A DNA stretch of 64,000 bases from contig NZ_WBMS02000040.1 of the NCBI RefSeq assembly GCF_008923205.2, positions 30,358 to 94,357 on the forward strand, written 5' to 3'. A program made the translations under genes and the position numbers. Positions 28,631 through 35,515 of this stretch are shown here, one piece after another. The first letter of the stretch is position 1. Each line of letters opens with the position of its first letter. The stretch comes from Actinomadura physcomitrii (GTDB lineage Bacteria; Actinomycetota; Actinomycetes; Streptosporangiales; Streptosporangiaceae). The notes below the pieces were generated by a model that had not been told where the DNA came from, did no database searches, and saw only the letters and a list, made by a program, of their open reading frames with translations.

Positions 28631-28653
28631 CGGGCCCGGACAGCAGTACGCCC

Positions 28654-28675
28654 CTGGGCCCGGGTGCGGGCCCAG
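28654..28675. terminator. Bidirectional terminator hairpin
   Basis: A perfect 9-bp stem, CTGGGCCCG and CGGGCCCAG, closes the loop GGTG. It lies between the convergent hydrolase and DUF5999 genes and suits both. Confidence 0.75.
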
Positions 28676-28745
28676 AGGGCGTGGTCGGGCGGGCGTGCCC
28701 CCGAGGATGATCACCCGTTCGAACTAGTCCCCCGTCGGAGACTGG

Positions 28746-28949
28746 TCACGCGGCGGACGGCGCCTTCAGGTCCGTCGGCCGGTGCGGTGCGATGACCTCT
28801 CCATCGGGCAGCAGCTCACCGGTGTCCTCGAAGAGCACGACGCCGTTGCACAGCAGGCTCCACCCCTGCTCGGGGTGGGCGGCGAGCGTCCTGGCGGCGT
28901 CGCGGTCGGGCGCGTTGTGCGAGGGACAGGGCGGCTGGTGCGGGCACAT
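28746..28949 (-). CDS. DUF5999 family protein
   Basis: The 67-residue actinobacterial protein begins MCPHQPPCP and continues through HPEQGWSLLCNGVVLFEDTGELLP, which is the full DUF5999 signature. Three cysteines, two in the N-terminal CPHQPPC pattern and one in the LCNG turn, could bind metal. The function is unknown. GGAGG lies eight bases before the ATG. Confidence 0.93.
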   Translation of the reverse strand: MCPHQPPCPSHNAPDRDAARTLAAHPEQGWSLLCNGVVLFEDTGELLPDGEVIAPHRPTDLKAPSAA

Positions 28950-29312
28950 CGGCGTGCCTCCGGTCTCAACTACTGGTCGGTTGTGGTGCTTTTCCTTATG
29001 ACGCACCCCAGTGTGGAACGGTTCGCGCGAACCGGCCATAGCCCGTTGGGACGGTTGTCCTTTGGTTCCCGAGTACCGGTGGTCTGTGACCCGTCTCACC
29101 CTGAGGTGCCAGGCATAGCGTCCCTCGCGCTCGATAACGGACGAAGAACGACACGCCGACGCCCCGGAAACGTTCCCGCCGGATCGATCTTCCTTACCGG
29201 GCCGCCCGGTTCCGGTCGGCGTGTGCGATCGTTTCACCCGGACGCGGCCTCCGGGCGCCCTACGATGTCCCCCGGGGACCGGGCTTTGCGAGGCGTGGGG
29301 GGTGAGGCCGGT
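28950..29312. other. Divergent promoter region DUF5999 / lutA
   Basis: A 363-bp gene-free region between divergent genes. It has a 16-bp perfect palindrome, CGGTTCGCGCGAACCG, at 29019-29034, about 70 bp upstream of the DUF5999 start. A TACGAT -10 candidate for lutA lies near 29261. No gene is supported. Confidence 0.6.
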
Positions 29313-30041
29313 ATGCGGGTCGCGCTGTTCGTCGCGTGCTTCGACGACGCGTTGTTCCCCGCGACCGGCAGGGCCGTGACGGCGCTGCTGGAGCGGCTCG
29401 GCCACGACGTCTCCTACCCGCCCGGCCAGACCTGCTGCGGCCAGATGCACTGGACGACCGGCTACCACCGCGAGGCGGCCGGCCTGGCGCGCGCGTTCAC
29501 CGCCGCGTTCGAGGGCGCCGAGGCGATCGTGGCGCCGTCCGCGTCGTGCGCCGCCGCCGTCCGCGACGCCTACCCGCGGATCGCGCGGGCGGCCCGCGAC
29601 GCCGCGCTGGCCCGCGCCGCCGAGGAACTGGCCGTCTACGAGCTGACCGAGTTCCTGGTGGACGTGCTGGGCGTGACGGACGTCGGCGCCTACTTCCCGC
29701 ACCGCGTCACCTACCATCCGTCCTGCCAGTCGGCGCGGACCCTCGGCGTCGCCGACCGGCCGCTGCGGCTGCTGCGCGCGGTGAAGGGCCTCGACCTGGT
29801 GGAGCTGCCGGCGGCGCAGGAGTGCTGCGGGTTCGGCGGCGCGTTCGCGATGAAGAACGCCGACGTGTCGGTGGCGATGGTGGCCGACAAGGTCCGGCAC
29901 GTCCGCGACACCGGCGCGGACGTGGTGTGCGCGGTCGACAACGGCTGCCTGGCGCACATCGGCGGCGCGCTGTCGCGGCTGCGCGGCGGCGTCCGGGTCA
30001 TGCACCTGGCCGAGATCCTGGCCGGGACGGGGCCCGCGTGA
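29313..30041 (+). CDS. lutA: Lactate utilisation Fe-S oxidoreductase subunit LutA
   Basis: The 242-residue subunit has two CCG domains with the cysteine motifs QTCCGQMH near residue 43 and ECCGFGG near 170. It carries electrons in the LutABC complex that oxidises L-lactate to pyruvate (B. subtilis family knowledge). GGGGGTGAGG precedes the ATG. Its stop overlaps the lutB start in GTGA, so translation is coupled. Confidence 0.95.
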   Translation: MRVALFVACFDDALFPATGRAVTALLERLGHDVSYPPGQTCCGQMHWTTGYHREAAGLARAFTAAFEGAEAIVAPSASCAAAVRDAYPRIARAARDAALARAAEELAVYELTEFLVDVLGVTDVGAYFPHRVTYHPSCQSARTLGVADRPLRLLRAVKGLDLVELPAAQECCGFGGAFAMKNADVSVAMVADKVRHVRDTGADVVCAVDNGCLAHIGGALSRLRGGVRVMHLAEILAGTGPA

Positions 30042-31513
30042 CCGGCGCGCCGCCGGGACCGCGCACGCCCGCGGGAGCGCCGGGGGCGAGGGGCGAGCCG
30101 GGGGCGGGCGCCGCGCCGCCGAAGTTCGCGGTCGCCGCCCGGGCCGCGCTCGCCGACACCGGCCTGCGCCGCGGGCTGCGCGCCGGCGCCGCGGCGGTCC
30201 GGGAGCGGCGCTCGGCGGCTCCGGAGCCCGCCGACTGGGAGGACCTGCGCGAGGCGGGCCGCGCCATCAGGGACGGGGCGCTGCTCGGCCTCGACGCGCA
30301 CCTCGAGGAGCTGGAGCGGGCCGTCACCGAGGCGGGCGGCCGCGTGCACTGGGCGGCGGGCGCCGCCGAGGCGCGCCGGATCGTCACCGGCCTGGTGCGG
30401 GCGGCCGGCGCGGCCGAGGTCGTCAAGTCGACGTCGGCGGTCGCCCGGGAGATCGGGCTGAACGGGGCGCTGGCGCGCGCGGGCGTCGCGGTCCGCGAGA
30501 CGGGGTTCGCCGAGCTGGTCGCGCAGCTCGCCGAGGACGACCCGGAAGGCCCGGCGCCGTACCGCGACCGCGCCCGGATCCGCGAGCTGTTCGCCCGGCG
30601 GCTGCCCGGCGCCGCCGGCGGGCCGCCCGGCGATCCCGCCGCCCTCGCCGAGGCGGCGCGGCTGCACCTGCGCGAGCGGTTCCTCGGCGCGCGCGTGGCG
30701 GTCACCGGCGCGAACTTCCTGGTCGCGGAGACCGGCACGGTCGTGCTGCTGGAGTCGGAGGGCAACGCGCGGATGTGCCTGACGCTGCCGGACACGCTGA
30801 TCTGCGTCGCCGGCATCGAGAAGGTGGTGCCGGCGTGGGCCGACATGGAGGTGCTGCTCCAGCTGCTGCCGCGCTCGGCGTCCGGCGCCCCGATGACGCC
30901 GTACGTGTCGTCGTGGACGGGCGTCACCGCCGGCGACGGGCCCCGCGAGTTCCATCTCGTGCTGCTCGACAACGGCCGCACGAAGGCGCTCGCCGACGAG
31001 GTCGGCCGCGCCGCGCTGCGCTGCATCGGCTGCTCGGCCTGCCTGGACGTGTGCCCCGTCTACGAGCGGACCGGGCCGGCCCCGTACGGGCCGGTCCGCG
31101 CCGGGCCGATCGGCGCGATCCTCACCCCGCAGCTGCGCGGGGTGGAGCGGGCCGCCGAGGCGTCGCTGCCGTTCGCGTCGACGCTCTGCGGCGCCTGCGC
31201 CGACGTCTGCCCGGTGAAGATCGACATCCCGGAGGTGCTGGTGCACCTGCGCGGCCGGGTGGTCGAGTCGCGCCGGCACCGGCCCGTCCCGACCCCGGAG
31301 CTCGTGCTGATGCGCGGCCTGGCCTGGACGATGGCCGACCCGCGCCGGTACGAGGCGGCGGTGCGCCGCGGCACCCGCTGGGCGCGGCTGATGTCGCGCG
31401 GCGGCCGGATCCGCCGGCTGCCCGGCCTGCTCGGCAAGTGGACCGAGGCCCGCGACCTGCCCGCGCCGCCGCCGGAGACCTTCCGCGCGTGGTGGTCGAG
31501 GAGGCACCGGTGA
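30038..31513 (+). CDS. lutB: Lactate utilisation iron-sulfur protein LutB
   Basis: The 491-residue protein has an N-terminal LutB/LUD domain (SAVAREIGLN; TGANFLVAETGTVVL) and two [4Fe-4S] motifs, CIGCSACLDVCPVY near residue 329 and CGACADVCPVKIDIP near 387. It is the central electron-carrying subunit of LutABC. The first 35 residues are Pro/Ala/Gly-rich and unlike the family, so the GTG start is set mainly by the coupling overlap with lutA. Confidence 0.96.
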   Translation: MTGAPPGPRTPAGAPGARGEPGAGAAPPKFAVAARAALADTGLRRGLRAGAAAVRERRSAAPEPADWEDLREAGRAIRDGALLGLDAHLEELERAVTEAGGRVHWAAGAAEARRIVTGLVRAAGAAEVVKSTSAVAREIGLNGALARAGVAVRETGFAELVAQLAEDDPEGPAPYRDRARIRELFARRLPGAAGGPPGDPAALAEAARLHLRERFLGARVAVTGANFLVAETGTVVLLESEGNARMCLTLPDTLICVAGIEKVVPAWADMEVLLQLLPRSASGAPMTPYVSSWTGVTAGDGPREFHLVLLDNGRTKALADEVGRAALRCIGCSACLDVCPVYERTGPAPYGPVRAGPIGAILTPQLRGVERAAEASLPFASTLCGACADVCPVKIDIPEVLVHLRGRVVESRRHRPVPTPELVLMRGLAWTMADPRRYEAAVRRGTRWARLMSRGGRIRRLPGLLGKWTEARDLPAPPPETFRAWWSRRHR

Positions 31514-32151
31514 GCTCCCGGGACGAGATGCTGCGGCGGGTCCGCGAGGCGCTCGGCGGGGCGCGCGGCGCTCCGCCGGAGGTGCCGCGCCGGTACGAGC
31601 GCCGGCTGTCCGCCGAGGACGCGGCGGCCGGGGCGGACGTGCCGGCGCTGTTCGGCGAGCGGGTCGCGGAGAACCGGGCGGCGGTGCGGCACGTCGGCGC
31701 GGACGAGCTGGCCACCGCGGTCGCCGCCGCGCTGTGGGGGCGCGAGGCCAAGCAGATCGTCGTCCCGGCGGACCTGCCGTTCGGCTGGCTCGCGGAGCTG
31801 GACGGGGTGCGCGCGATGGCGGACCGCCCGGCGATCGACGTGGACGCGCTCGCCGCCGCGGACGGCGTCGTCACCGGCTGCGCCGTCGCGATCGCCGAGA
31901 CCGGGACGGTCGTGCTGGACGGCGGCCCGACGCAGGGCCGGCGCGTCCTCACCCTGCTGCCCGCCTACCACCTGTGCGTCGTGCAGGCGGAGCAGATCGT
32001 GGGAACGGTCCCGGAGGCGGTCGGGCGGCTCGACCCGGCCCGGCCGCTCACCTGGATCAGCGGCCCGTCCGCCGCGTACGGCGCGGACATGCCGGGCGCG
32101 GAGGGCATGCACGGCCCCCGCCACCTCGAGGTGCTGGTCGTCGAGGACTGA
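31510..32151 (+). CDS. lutC: Lactate utilisation protein LutC
   Basis: The 213-residue LUD-domain protein has AIAETGTVVLDGGPTQGRR and LLPAYHLCVV and closes with GMHGPRHLEVLVVE, the conserved LutC end. It is the third subunit of the lactate oxidation complex. It overlaps lutB by GTGA, so lutABC is one coupled operon. The TetR gene is convergent 24 bp downstream and could be its regulator, although lutR-type GntR repressors are more usual. Confidence 0.95.
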   Translation: MSSRDEMLRRVREALGGARGAPPEVPRRYERRLSAEDAAAGADVPALFGERVAENRAAVRHVGADELATAVAAALWGREAKQIVVPADLPFGWLAELDGVRAMADRPAIDVDALAAADGVVTGCAVAIAETGTVVLDGGPTQGRRVLTLLPAYHLCVVQAEQIVGTVPEAVGRLDPARPLTWISGPSAAYGADMPGAEGMHGPRHLEVLVVED

Positions 32152-32175
32152 CCCGGTCCCCGGACCGGCGGCCCG

Positions 32176-32748
32176 CTATCCGGCGCCGGCGAGGACGAGG
32201 TCGAGGCCGGCGGTGAAGCGGGCGTCCCAGTCGACGGCCCGGTCGGCGCCGTCCTCGGCCGTCCCGCGCACCTCCAGGGCGGCGTGCCCGATGACGTACC
32301 CGAGCAGTGCGTGCGCGGCGACGGCGGCGGGCTCCTCGCGCACGCCGCCCTGCCGCATCACCTCCCGCAGGGACGCGACGGTCGCGGCGAGCGCGGCCGG
32401 GTTGCGGCGGGTGACGACGAGCGGGAGCACGCCGGCGTGGGCGAGGAGCCGGGAGCGGTAGCCGGCGGCCCAGGCGCGCAGCGTGCCGCGCCAGGACGCC
32501 GCGTCGGCCGCCGAGGCGTCGGCGGGGGCGGCGGCGACGTGCGCCACGAGGCCGTCGAGGAGCTGCTCCTTGCCGCGCGGGAGGTGGTGGTAGATGGCCA
32601 TAGCCTCGACCTCGAGGGCGTCGCCGAGGCGGCGCATGGTGAGGCGGCCGAGTCCCTGGCCGTCGACGATCTGCAGGGCCGCCTCGGTGATCCGCTCGAT
32701 CGACAGGGGCGCGCGGTTCTGGGCGTTGATGCTGGGCTGCCTGACCAT
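32176..32748 (-). CDS. TetR/AcrR family regulator
   Basis: The 190-residue protein has an N-terminal helix-turn-helix at about residues 15-60 (ALQIVDGQGLGRLTMRRLG) and a tetracycline-repressor-like C-terminal domain with AMAIYHHLPRGKEQLLD and ESL-type helices. I chose ATG 32748 because it gives the standard family N-terminus. The longer open frame runs through the tRNA-like region and is not coding. The targets are unknown. Confidence 0.9.
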   Translation of the reverse strand: MVRQPSINAQNRAPLSIERITEAALQIVDGQGLGRLTMRRLGDALEVEAMAIYHHLPRGKEQLLDGLVAHVAAAPADASAADAASWRGTLRAWAAGYRSRLLAHAGVLPLVVTRRNPAALAATVASLREVMRQGGVREEPAAVAAHALLGYVIGHAALEVRGTAEDGADRAVDWDARFTAGLDLVLAGAG

Positions 32749-32816
32749 GGGGGCAAGCGTACGGCGGGCCGCCGACATGATCGCGGACTGGCGCGCGCGC
32801 CGTGCCGGACGGCGGC

Positions 32817-32849
32817 GGGCCCCGGAACTTTGCCCGAGTCCCGGGGCCC
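32817..32849 (-). terminator. Hairpin terminator after the tRNA-like units
   Basis: A perfect 9-bp stem, GGGCCCCGG and CCGGGGCCC, closes a 15-nt loop. It lies 60 bp downstream of tRNA-like unit B in the direction of minus-strand transcription and is the natural end of that RNA. Confidence 0.7.
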
Positions 32850-32910
32850 TTGGTGGTTCCGCCCTGCTGCGCGCACCGACGCGGATCCGGGGACCGGTCA
32901 GGTTGAGTTT

Positions 32911-32979
32911 CGCCGCGTTCTCCCATTGAACTACCGCCGCACGAGAGCGGCGGACCAGATTCGAACTGGTACACCGGCG
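32911..32979 (-). ncRNA. Permuted tRNA-like unit B
   Basis: Read on the minus strand, the order is: stem CGCCG (32979-32975), GTGT, T arm ACCAG-TTCGAAT-CTGGT (32970-32954), acceptor 3' strand CCGCCGC (32953-32947), linker TCTCGT, acceptor 5' strand GCGGCGG (32940-32934), TA, D arm GTTC-AATGGGA-GAAC (32931-32917), G, and stem CGGCG (32915-32911). All four helices pair perfectly (7, 4, 5 and 5 bp) once the halves are joined in tRNA order. T54, T55, C56, A58 and the D-loop GG are present. The D arm and U73 look tRNA-Gly-like. The loop sequences beside CGGCG and CGCCG (AAACTC and AAGGA) lack U33, so decoding is doubtful. Confidence 0.65.
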
Positions 32980-33040
32980 TCCTTCGCCGTCCCCCGCCGG
33001 CCGGTGCTGGGCGGAGATGCTGAGACTGGAGCGAGAGCCT

Positions 33041-33120
33041 GAGTCTGATGGGCCGCTCTGCCGCTGAGCTACCGGGGCCCGAGTGCTCCGGGGAGGATTC
33101 GAACCTCCGCTGACGCCACT
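33041..33120 (-). ncRNA. Permuted tRNA-like unit A
   Basis: It has the same order as unit B. T arm GGAGG-TTCGAAT-CCTCC (33108-33092) is followed by acceptor 3' strand CCGGAGC (33091-33085), linker ACTCGG (33084-33079), acceptor 5' strand GCCCCGG (33078-33072), TA, and D arm GCTC-AGCGGCA-GAGC (33069-33055). The T and D stems are perfect. The acceptor has six of seven pairs, with one C-A mismatch. The anticodon-stem equivalents (GGCCCA after the D arm, AGTGGCG before the T arm) give only three contiguous pairs. No second half lies where a normal linear tRNA would need it. Confidence 0.6.
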
Positions 33121-33124
33121 GATC

Positions 33125-33182
33125 AAGCTGAACTTCATTCTCAGCTTCGGGCTTGCGCCCGCCCCCGCGCTCCGAGCGGGGG
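33125..33182 (-). ncRNA. Three abutting hairpins 5' of unit A
   Basis: On the minus strand there are three perfect hairpins with no unpaired bases between them. The first is CCCCCGC/GCGGGGG (33162-33182, 7-nt loop), the second CGGGC/GCCCG with a GCAA tetraloop (33148-33161), and the third AAGCTGA/TCAGCTT (33125-33147, 9-nt loop). The first could attenuate read-through from the upstream gene. The set looks like a designed RNA fold rather than a simple terminator. Confidence 0.65.
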
Positions 33183-33222
33183 AGTCTTCAGTTGTTTCCG
33201 GCCGCGTCCGTGCGCGGGCGTG

Positions 33223-33954
33223 TCAGGCGAAAAGGTATCCGAAGACGGCCTCGCCCACCTTGCGGTCGGTGACCTCCGCGCCGTTGGCCTCCTCGCGGGC
33301 GAACTTGACCGCGGACTGCAGCTTGGCGACGCGCTCGCGCAGCTCGTTCACCCGCCGCGCCGGCAGGGCGCCGGAGAACGCGGTCCTGGTCCAGGTGCCG
33401 ACGATGACGTCCTCGGTATAGGTCTCCACCTGGGCGGGGTGCTCGGTGGTCGCCTCGTACAGGACGTGGGCCCGCGGGATCTTCTTGGTGCGGGTCGTCC
33501 GGACCGGCTCGGTGCGCCAGACGTCGGCGGACTCGTCGAAGGCCCAGGACTCGGCGGCGTCCAGCACCGGGAGCCGGTCGACGAGCGCGGCCAGGTCGGT
33601 GAGCTGCTTCTCCAGGAACAGCAGGTGCGCCACCGGGACCTGCTCGAGGACGGTGCGGCCGTCGACGGCGACGTCGGCGCGGGCGTCGCAGTTCGCCCAG
33701 TCCTTGGTGGCGGTGATGTCGAAGAGCCGGGTGAGCGCGGCCGCGACCTCCTTCAGCGCGCCCTCCGCCTTCACCTGCACGCGGGTGGACTCCGGCGGCA
33801 GCGCCTCGCCCTCGTCGTCGAGGGGCTGGTAGGTGCGGGAGATGCCGGACAGCAGCGCCGTCTTCTGCAGCCGCTGGCCGATCTCGGCGATCTCGCGCTG
33901 CGCGCGGCTCTTCGCGCCCTTCTCGACCGCGATGATCTGGTTGAGTTTCGCCAT
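33223..33954 (-). CDS. Uncharacterised conserved protein, DUF7873-like
   Basis: The 243-residue soluble protein begins MAKLNQIIAVEKG and contains ISRTYQPLDDEGE, ATKDWANCDA, LLFLEKQLTDL and the closing EANGAEVTDRKVGEAVFGYLF. From memory it matches a conserved actinobacterial family of unknown function that I believe is DUF7873. No catalytic motif is recognisable. A Lys/Arg-rich RTTRTKKIPRAH segment could contact nucleic acid. The long C-terminal helix (ARRVNELRERVAKLQSAVKF) may dimerise. The tRNA-like units follow on the same strand, so the protein may act on or with that RNA (inference). GGGGAGG precedes the ATG. Confidence 0.7.
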   Translation of the reverse strand: MAKLNQIIAVEKGAKSRAQREIAEIGQRLQKTALLSGISRTYQPLDDEGEALPPESTRVQVKAEGALKEVAAALTRLFDITATKDWANCDARADVAVDGRTVLEQVPVAHLLFLEKQLTDLAALVDRLPVLDAAESWAFDESADVWRTEPVRTTRTKKIPRAHVLYEATTEHPAQVETYTEDVIVGTWTRTAFSGALPARRVNELRERVAKLQSAVKFAREEANGAEVTDRKVGEAVFGYLFA

Positions 33955-34053
33955 GGTCTGTCGGCCTCCCCGTGGTCTCCGGCGGAAACGGTACTGAGCC
34001 GGGGATCTTCGCCGCATCCGAATTTCGGCTCTCCGGTCGGGCGCCCAACGTGA

Positions 34054-34069
34054 CCTTACTGTGTAAAGG
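34054..34069. promoter_or_regulatory. CTTAC-N3-GTAAAG palindrome, site 1
   Basis: The operator-like element CCTTAC-TGT-GTAAAGG lies between the divergent DUF7873-like gene and the 138-residue ORF. Its minus-strand half includes TAAGGT, a possible -10 for the DUF7873-like gene about 100 bp downstream. Confidence 0.5.
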
Positions 34070-34166
34070 CGCGGAGTTCGGTGTCCGGCGCCACACCCGG
34101 TGGGCGGCGCGCGTACGCTGGGCCTCGATCGGACGATGAAGATCGTGAGCTTGAGGGAGTATCGCC

Positions 34167-34583
34167 ATGCCGCTGACCCGCAAGGTGGGCAAGGACGTCG
34201 CGGAGCAGTACGAGGCCGACGAGCGGCTGGCCGCCGACTACGACGCGCGGCTCGCCGCCGCGCGCGAGGCCGAGCGCGCGCTGCGCGACGCCCAGGGCGC
34301 GGACCAGCCCGGGCCGGAGCTGCACGAGCTGACCATCGCCTTCGACAAGGCCATGACCGAGGTGCTCGCCGCGGCCGAGGCGGCCGAGCGGATCGCGATG
34401 GGCCCGAAGACCTACGTGTCCGACGCGCAGGACGCCAAGGCCCGCCGCGCCGCGGAGATCGCGCGCCGCAAGGCCAAGGCGCGCCCGTCCGTGCGGCCGT
34501 GGACCGACGAGGTCGACCGGCTGCGCACCGCGCGGGAGGCGCACCGGCTGAGCTTCCGGACGCGTCCCGCGGCGGCCGTCTGA
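34167..34583 (+). CDS. Small charged helical protein, unknown function
   Basis: The 138-residue protein is almost all predicted helix and coiled coil, rich in Ala, Glu, Arg and Lys. Examples are EADERLAADYDARLAAARE and DAQDAKARRAAEIARRKAK. No membrane segment or known domain is visible. It is divergent from the DUF7873-like gene, with 212 bp between the starts, so the two may share a control region. GAGGGAG precedes the ATG. I do not recognise a family. Confidence 0.65.
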   Translation: MPLTRKVGKDVAEQYEADERLAADYDARLAAAREAERALRDAQGADQPGPELHELTIAFDKAMTEVLAAAEAAERIAMGPKTYVSDAQDAKARRAAEIARRKAKARPSVRPWTDEVDRLRTAREAHRLSFRTRPAAAV

Positions 34584-34599
34584 GCGGCCGCGCAGGCGC

Positions 34600-34633
34600 G
34601 CCGCCGCCCGAGCCGGGGGGCCGTGGCGGCGGC
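34600..34633 (+). terminator. Hairpin after the 138-residue ORF
   Basis: A 9-bp stem, GCCGCCGCC and GGCGGCGGC, with a 16-nt loop lies 17 bp past the stop. A second inverted repeat, CCACGT and ACGTGG, follows at 34640-34656. Confidence 0.5.
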
Positions 34634-34786
34634 CCGCGACCACGTTGACCACGTGGGACGACACATCACCACCGAGTGGCACCGGCCACCGAACTCTGAG
34701 AGTCTGCCCTCTCGGGGAACGCCGAGGCGGCGCTGTCCGCCCCGGCGGGGAGGGCGCTGGTGCCCTGGCACGCGGGGGGAAGTCAC

Positions 34787-35515
34787 GTGGAGCGCACGCC
34801 GCCGGATCGGTGCCGCGTACTCGAGTCCTATCAGGACGGTGCGCGGGCCATCCGTGAGCTGGCGTCGGCGGTCGAGGACTGGACCGCACCGACGCCGTGC
34901 GCCGACTGGCAGCTGATCGACCTGGCCGGGCACCTGCGGTGCGTGGCGGAGAACTTCCTGGAGTACCTGCAGGACGCGCCGGACAGCCGGCTGGCCAAGC
35001 TGTTCGCGCAGGACGCGGCGTCGGCGGTGCTGATCCGCCAGCAGGCGCGGCAGAACGCGGCCGAGCTGGCGGTGCTGCCGCCGGAGCCGGGCCCGGAGCG
35101 GATCACGGCGTTCTCGGTGTCGGCGGGCGCCTACGCCGACCTGATGCCCGACATGTGGGACCGCACCCACCTGATCTACCGGGGGACGAAGTACACCGTC
35201 GGCGACCACGCGGGCGCGGCGTGCGTGGAGTGGCACCTGCACGCGTGGGACATGGCCCGCGCGATCGGCGCCGACTACCGGCCGCGCGACCCCGAGGTGC
35301 TGGTGTCGGCGTGGCACTGGGGGGTGCCGCACCTGCCGTTGGAGTCGGGTGACGCCTGGCAGTCGGTGCTGCGGTCCTCGGGCCGGGCGCCCGGCTGGCC
35401 GGACCCCGGTGAGGGGCCCGGCCGGCCGCGCGCCGGGCGGCAGCGCAACGCGCGGCAGGGTGTCAGACGCCCGCCGGCCTCCTCGGGTGGCTCCGCAGGT
35501 AGACCGCCCAGGTGA
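34787..35515 (+). CDS. Maleylpyruvate-isomerase-family (mycothiol-dependent) protein
   Basis: The 242-residue protein of the DinB-like maleylpyruvate isomerase N-terminal family contains TPCADWQLIDLAGHLRCVAENF, with the metal-ligand histidine in GHL. A second ligand set is in CVEWHLHAWDMARAIG. Members use mycothiol as cofactor or nucleophile, and the substrate is unknown. The GTG start is preceded by GGGGGGA. The C-terminal 50 residues are low-complexity and overlap the narK 3' end by 53 bp on the other strand. Confidence 0.8.
   Translation: MERTPPDRCRVLESYQDGARAIRELASAVEDWTAPTPCADWQLIDLAGHLRCVAENFLEYLQDAPDSRLAKLFAQDAASAVLIRQQARQNAAELAVLPPEPGPERITAFSVSAGAYADLMPDMWDRTHLIYRGTKYTVGDHAGAACVEWHLHAWDMARAIGADYRPRDPEVLVSAWHWGVPHLPLESGDAWQSVLRSSGRAPGWPDPGEGPGRPRAGRQRNARQGVRRPPASSGGSAGRPPR

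Noticed and set aside
29019..29034. LexA (SOS) box
   Set aside because: A SOS box reads GAAC-N4-GTTC. This palindrome has the arms in the opposite order.
32911..33120. Ordinary linear tRNA genes
   Set aside because: No T arm follows the 5' halves in the length a tRNA allows, even with an intron. The inner pairing of the middle two halves is poorer (5 of 7 acceptor pairs) than in the permuted reading.
32176..33138. 320-residue TetR frame
   Set aside because: The extra N-terminal 130 codons cross the tRNA-like region. The standard family start is at 32748.
32749..33222. Integration (att) site with tRNA 3' fragments
   Set aside because: Half-tRNA repeats can mark integrated elements, but there is no integrase and the 5' halves are present as well.
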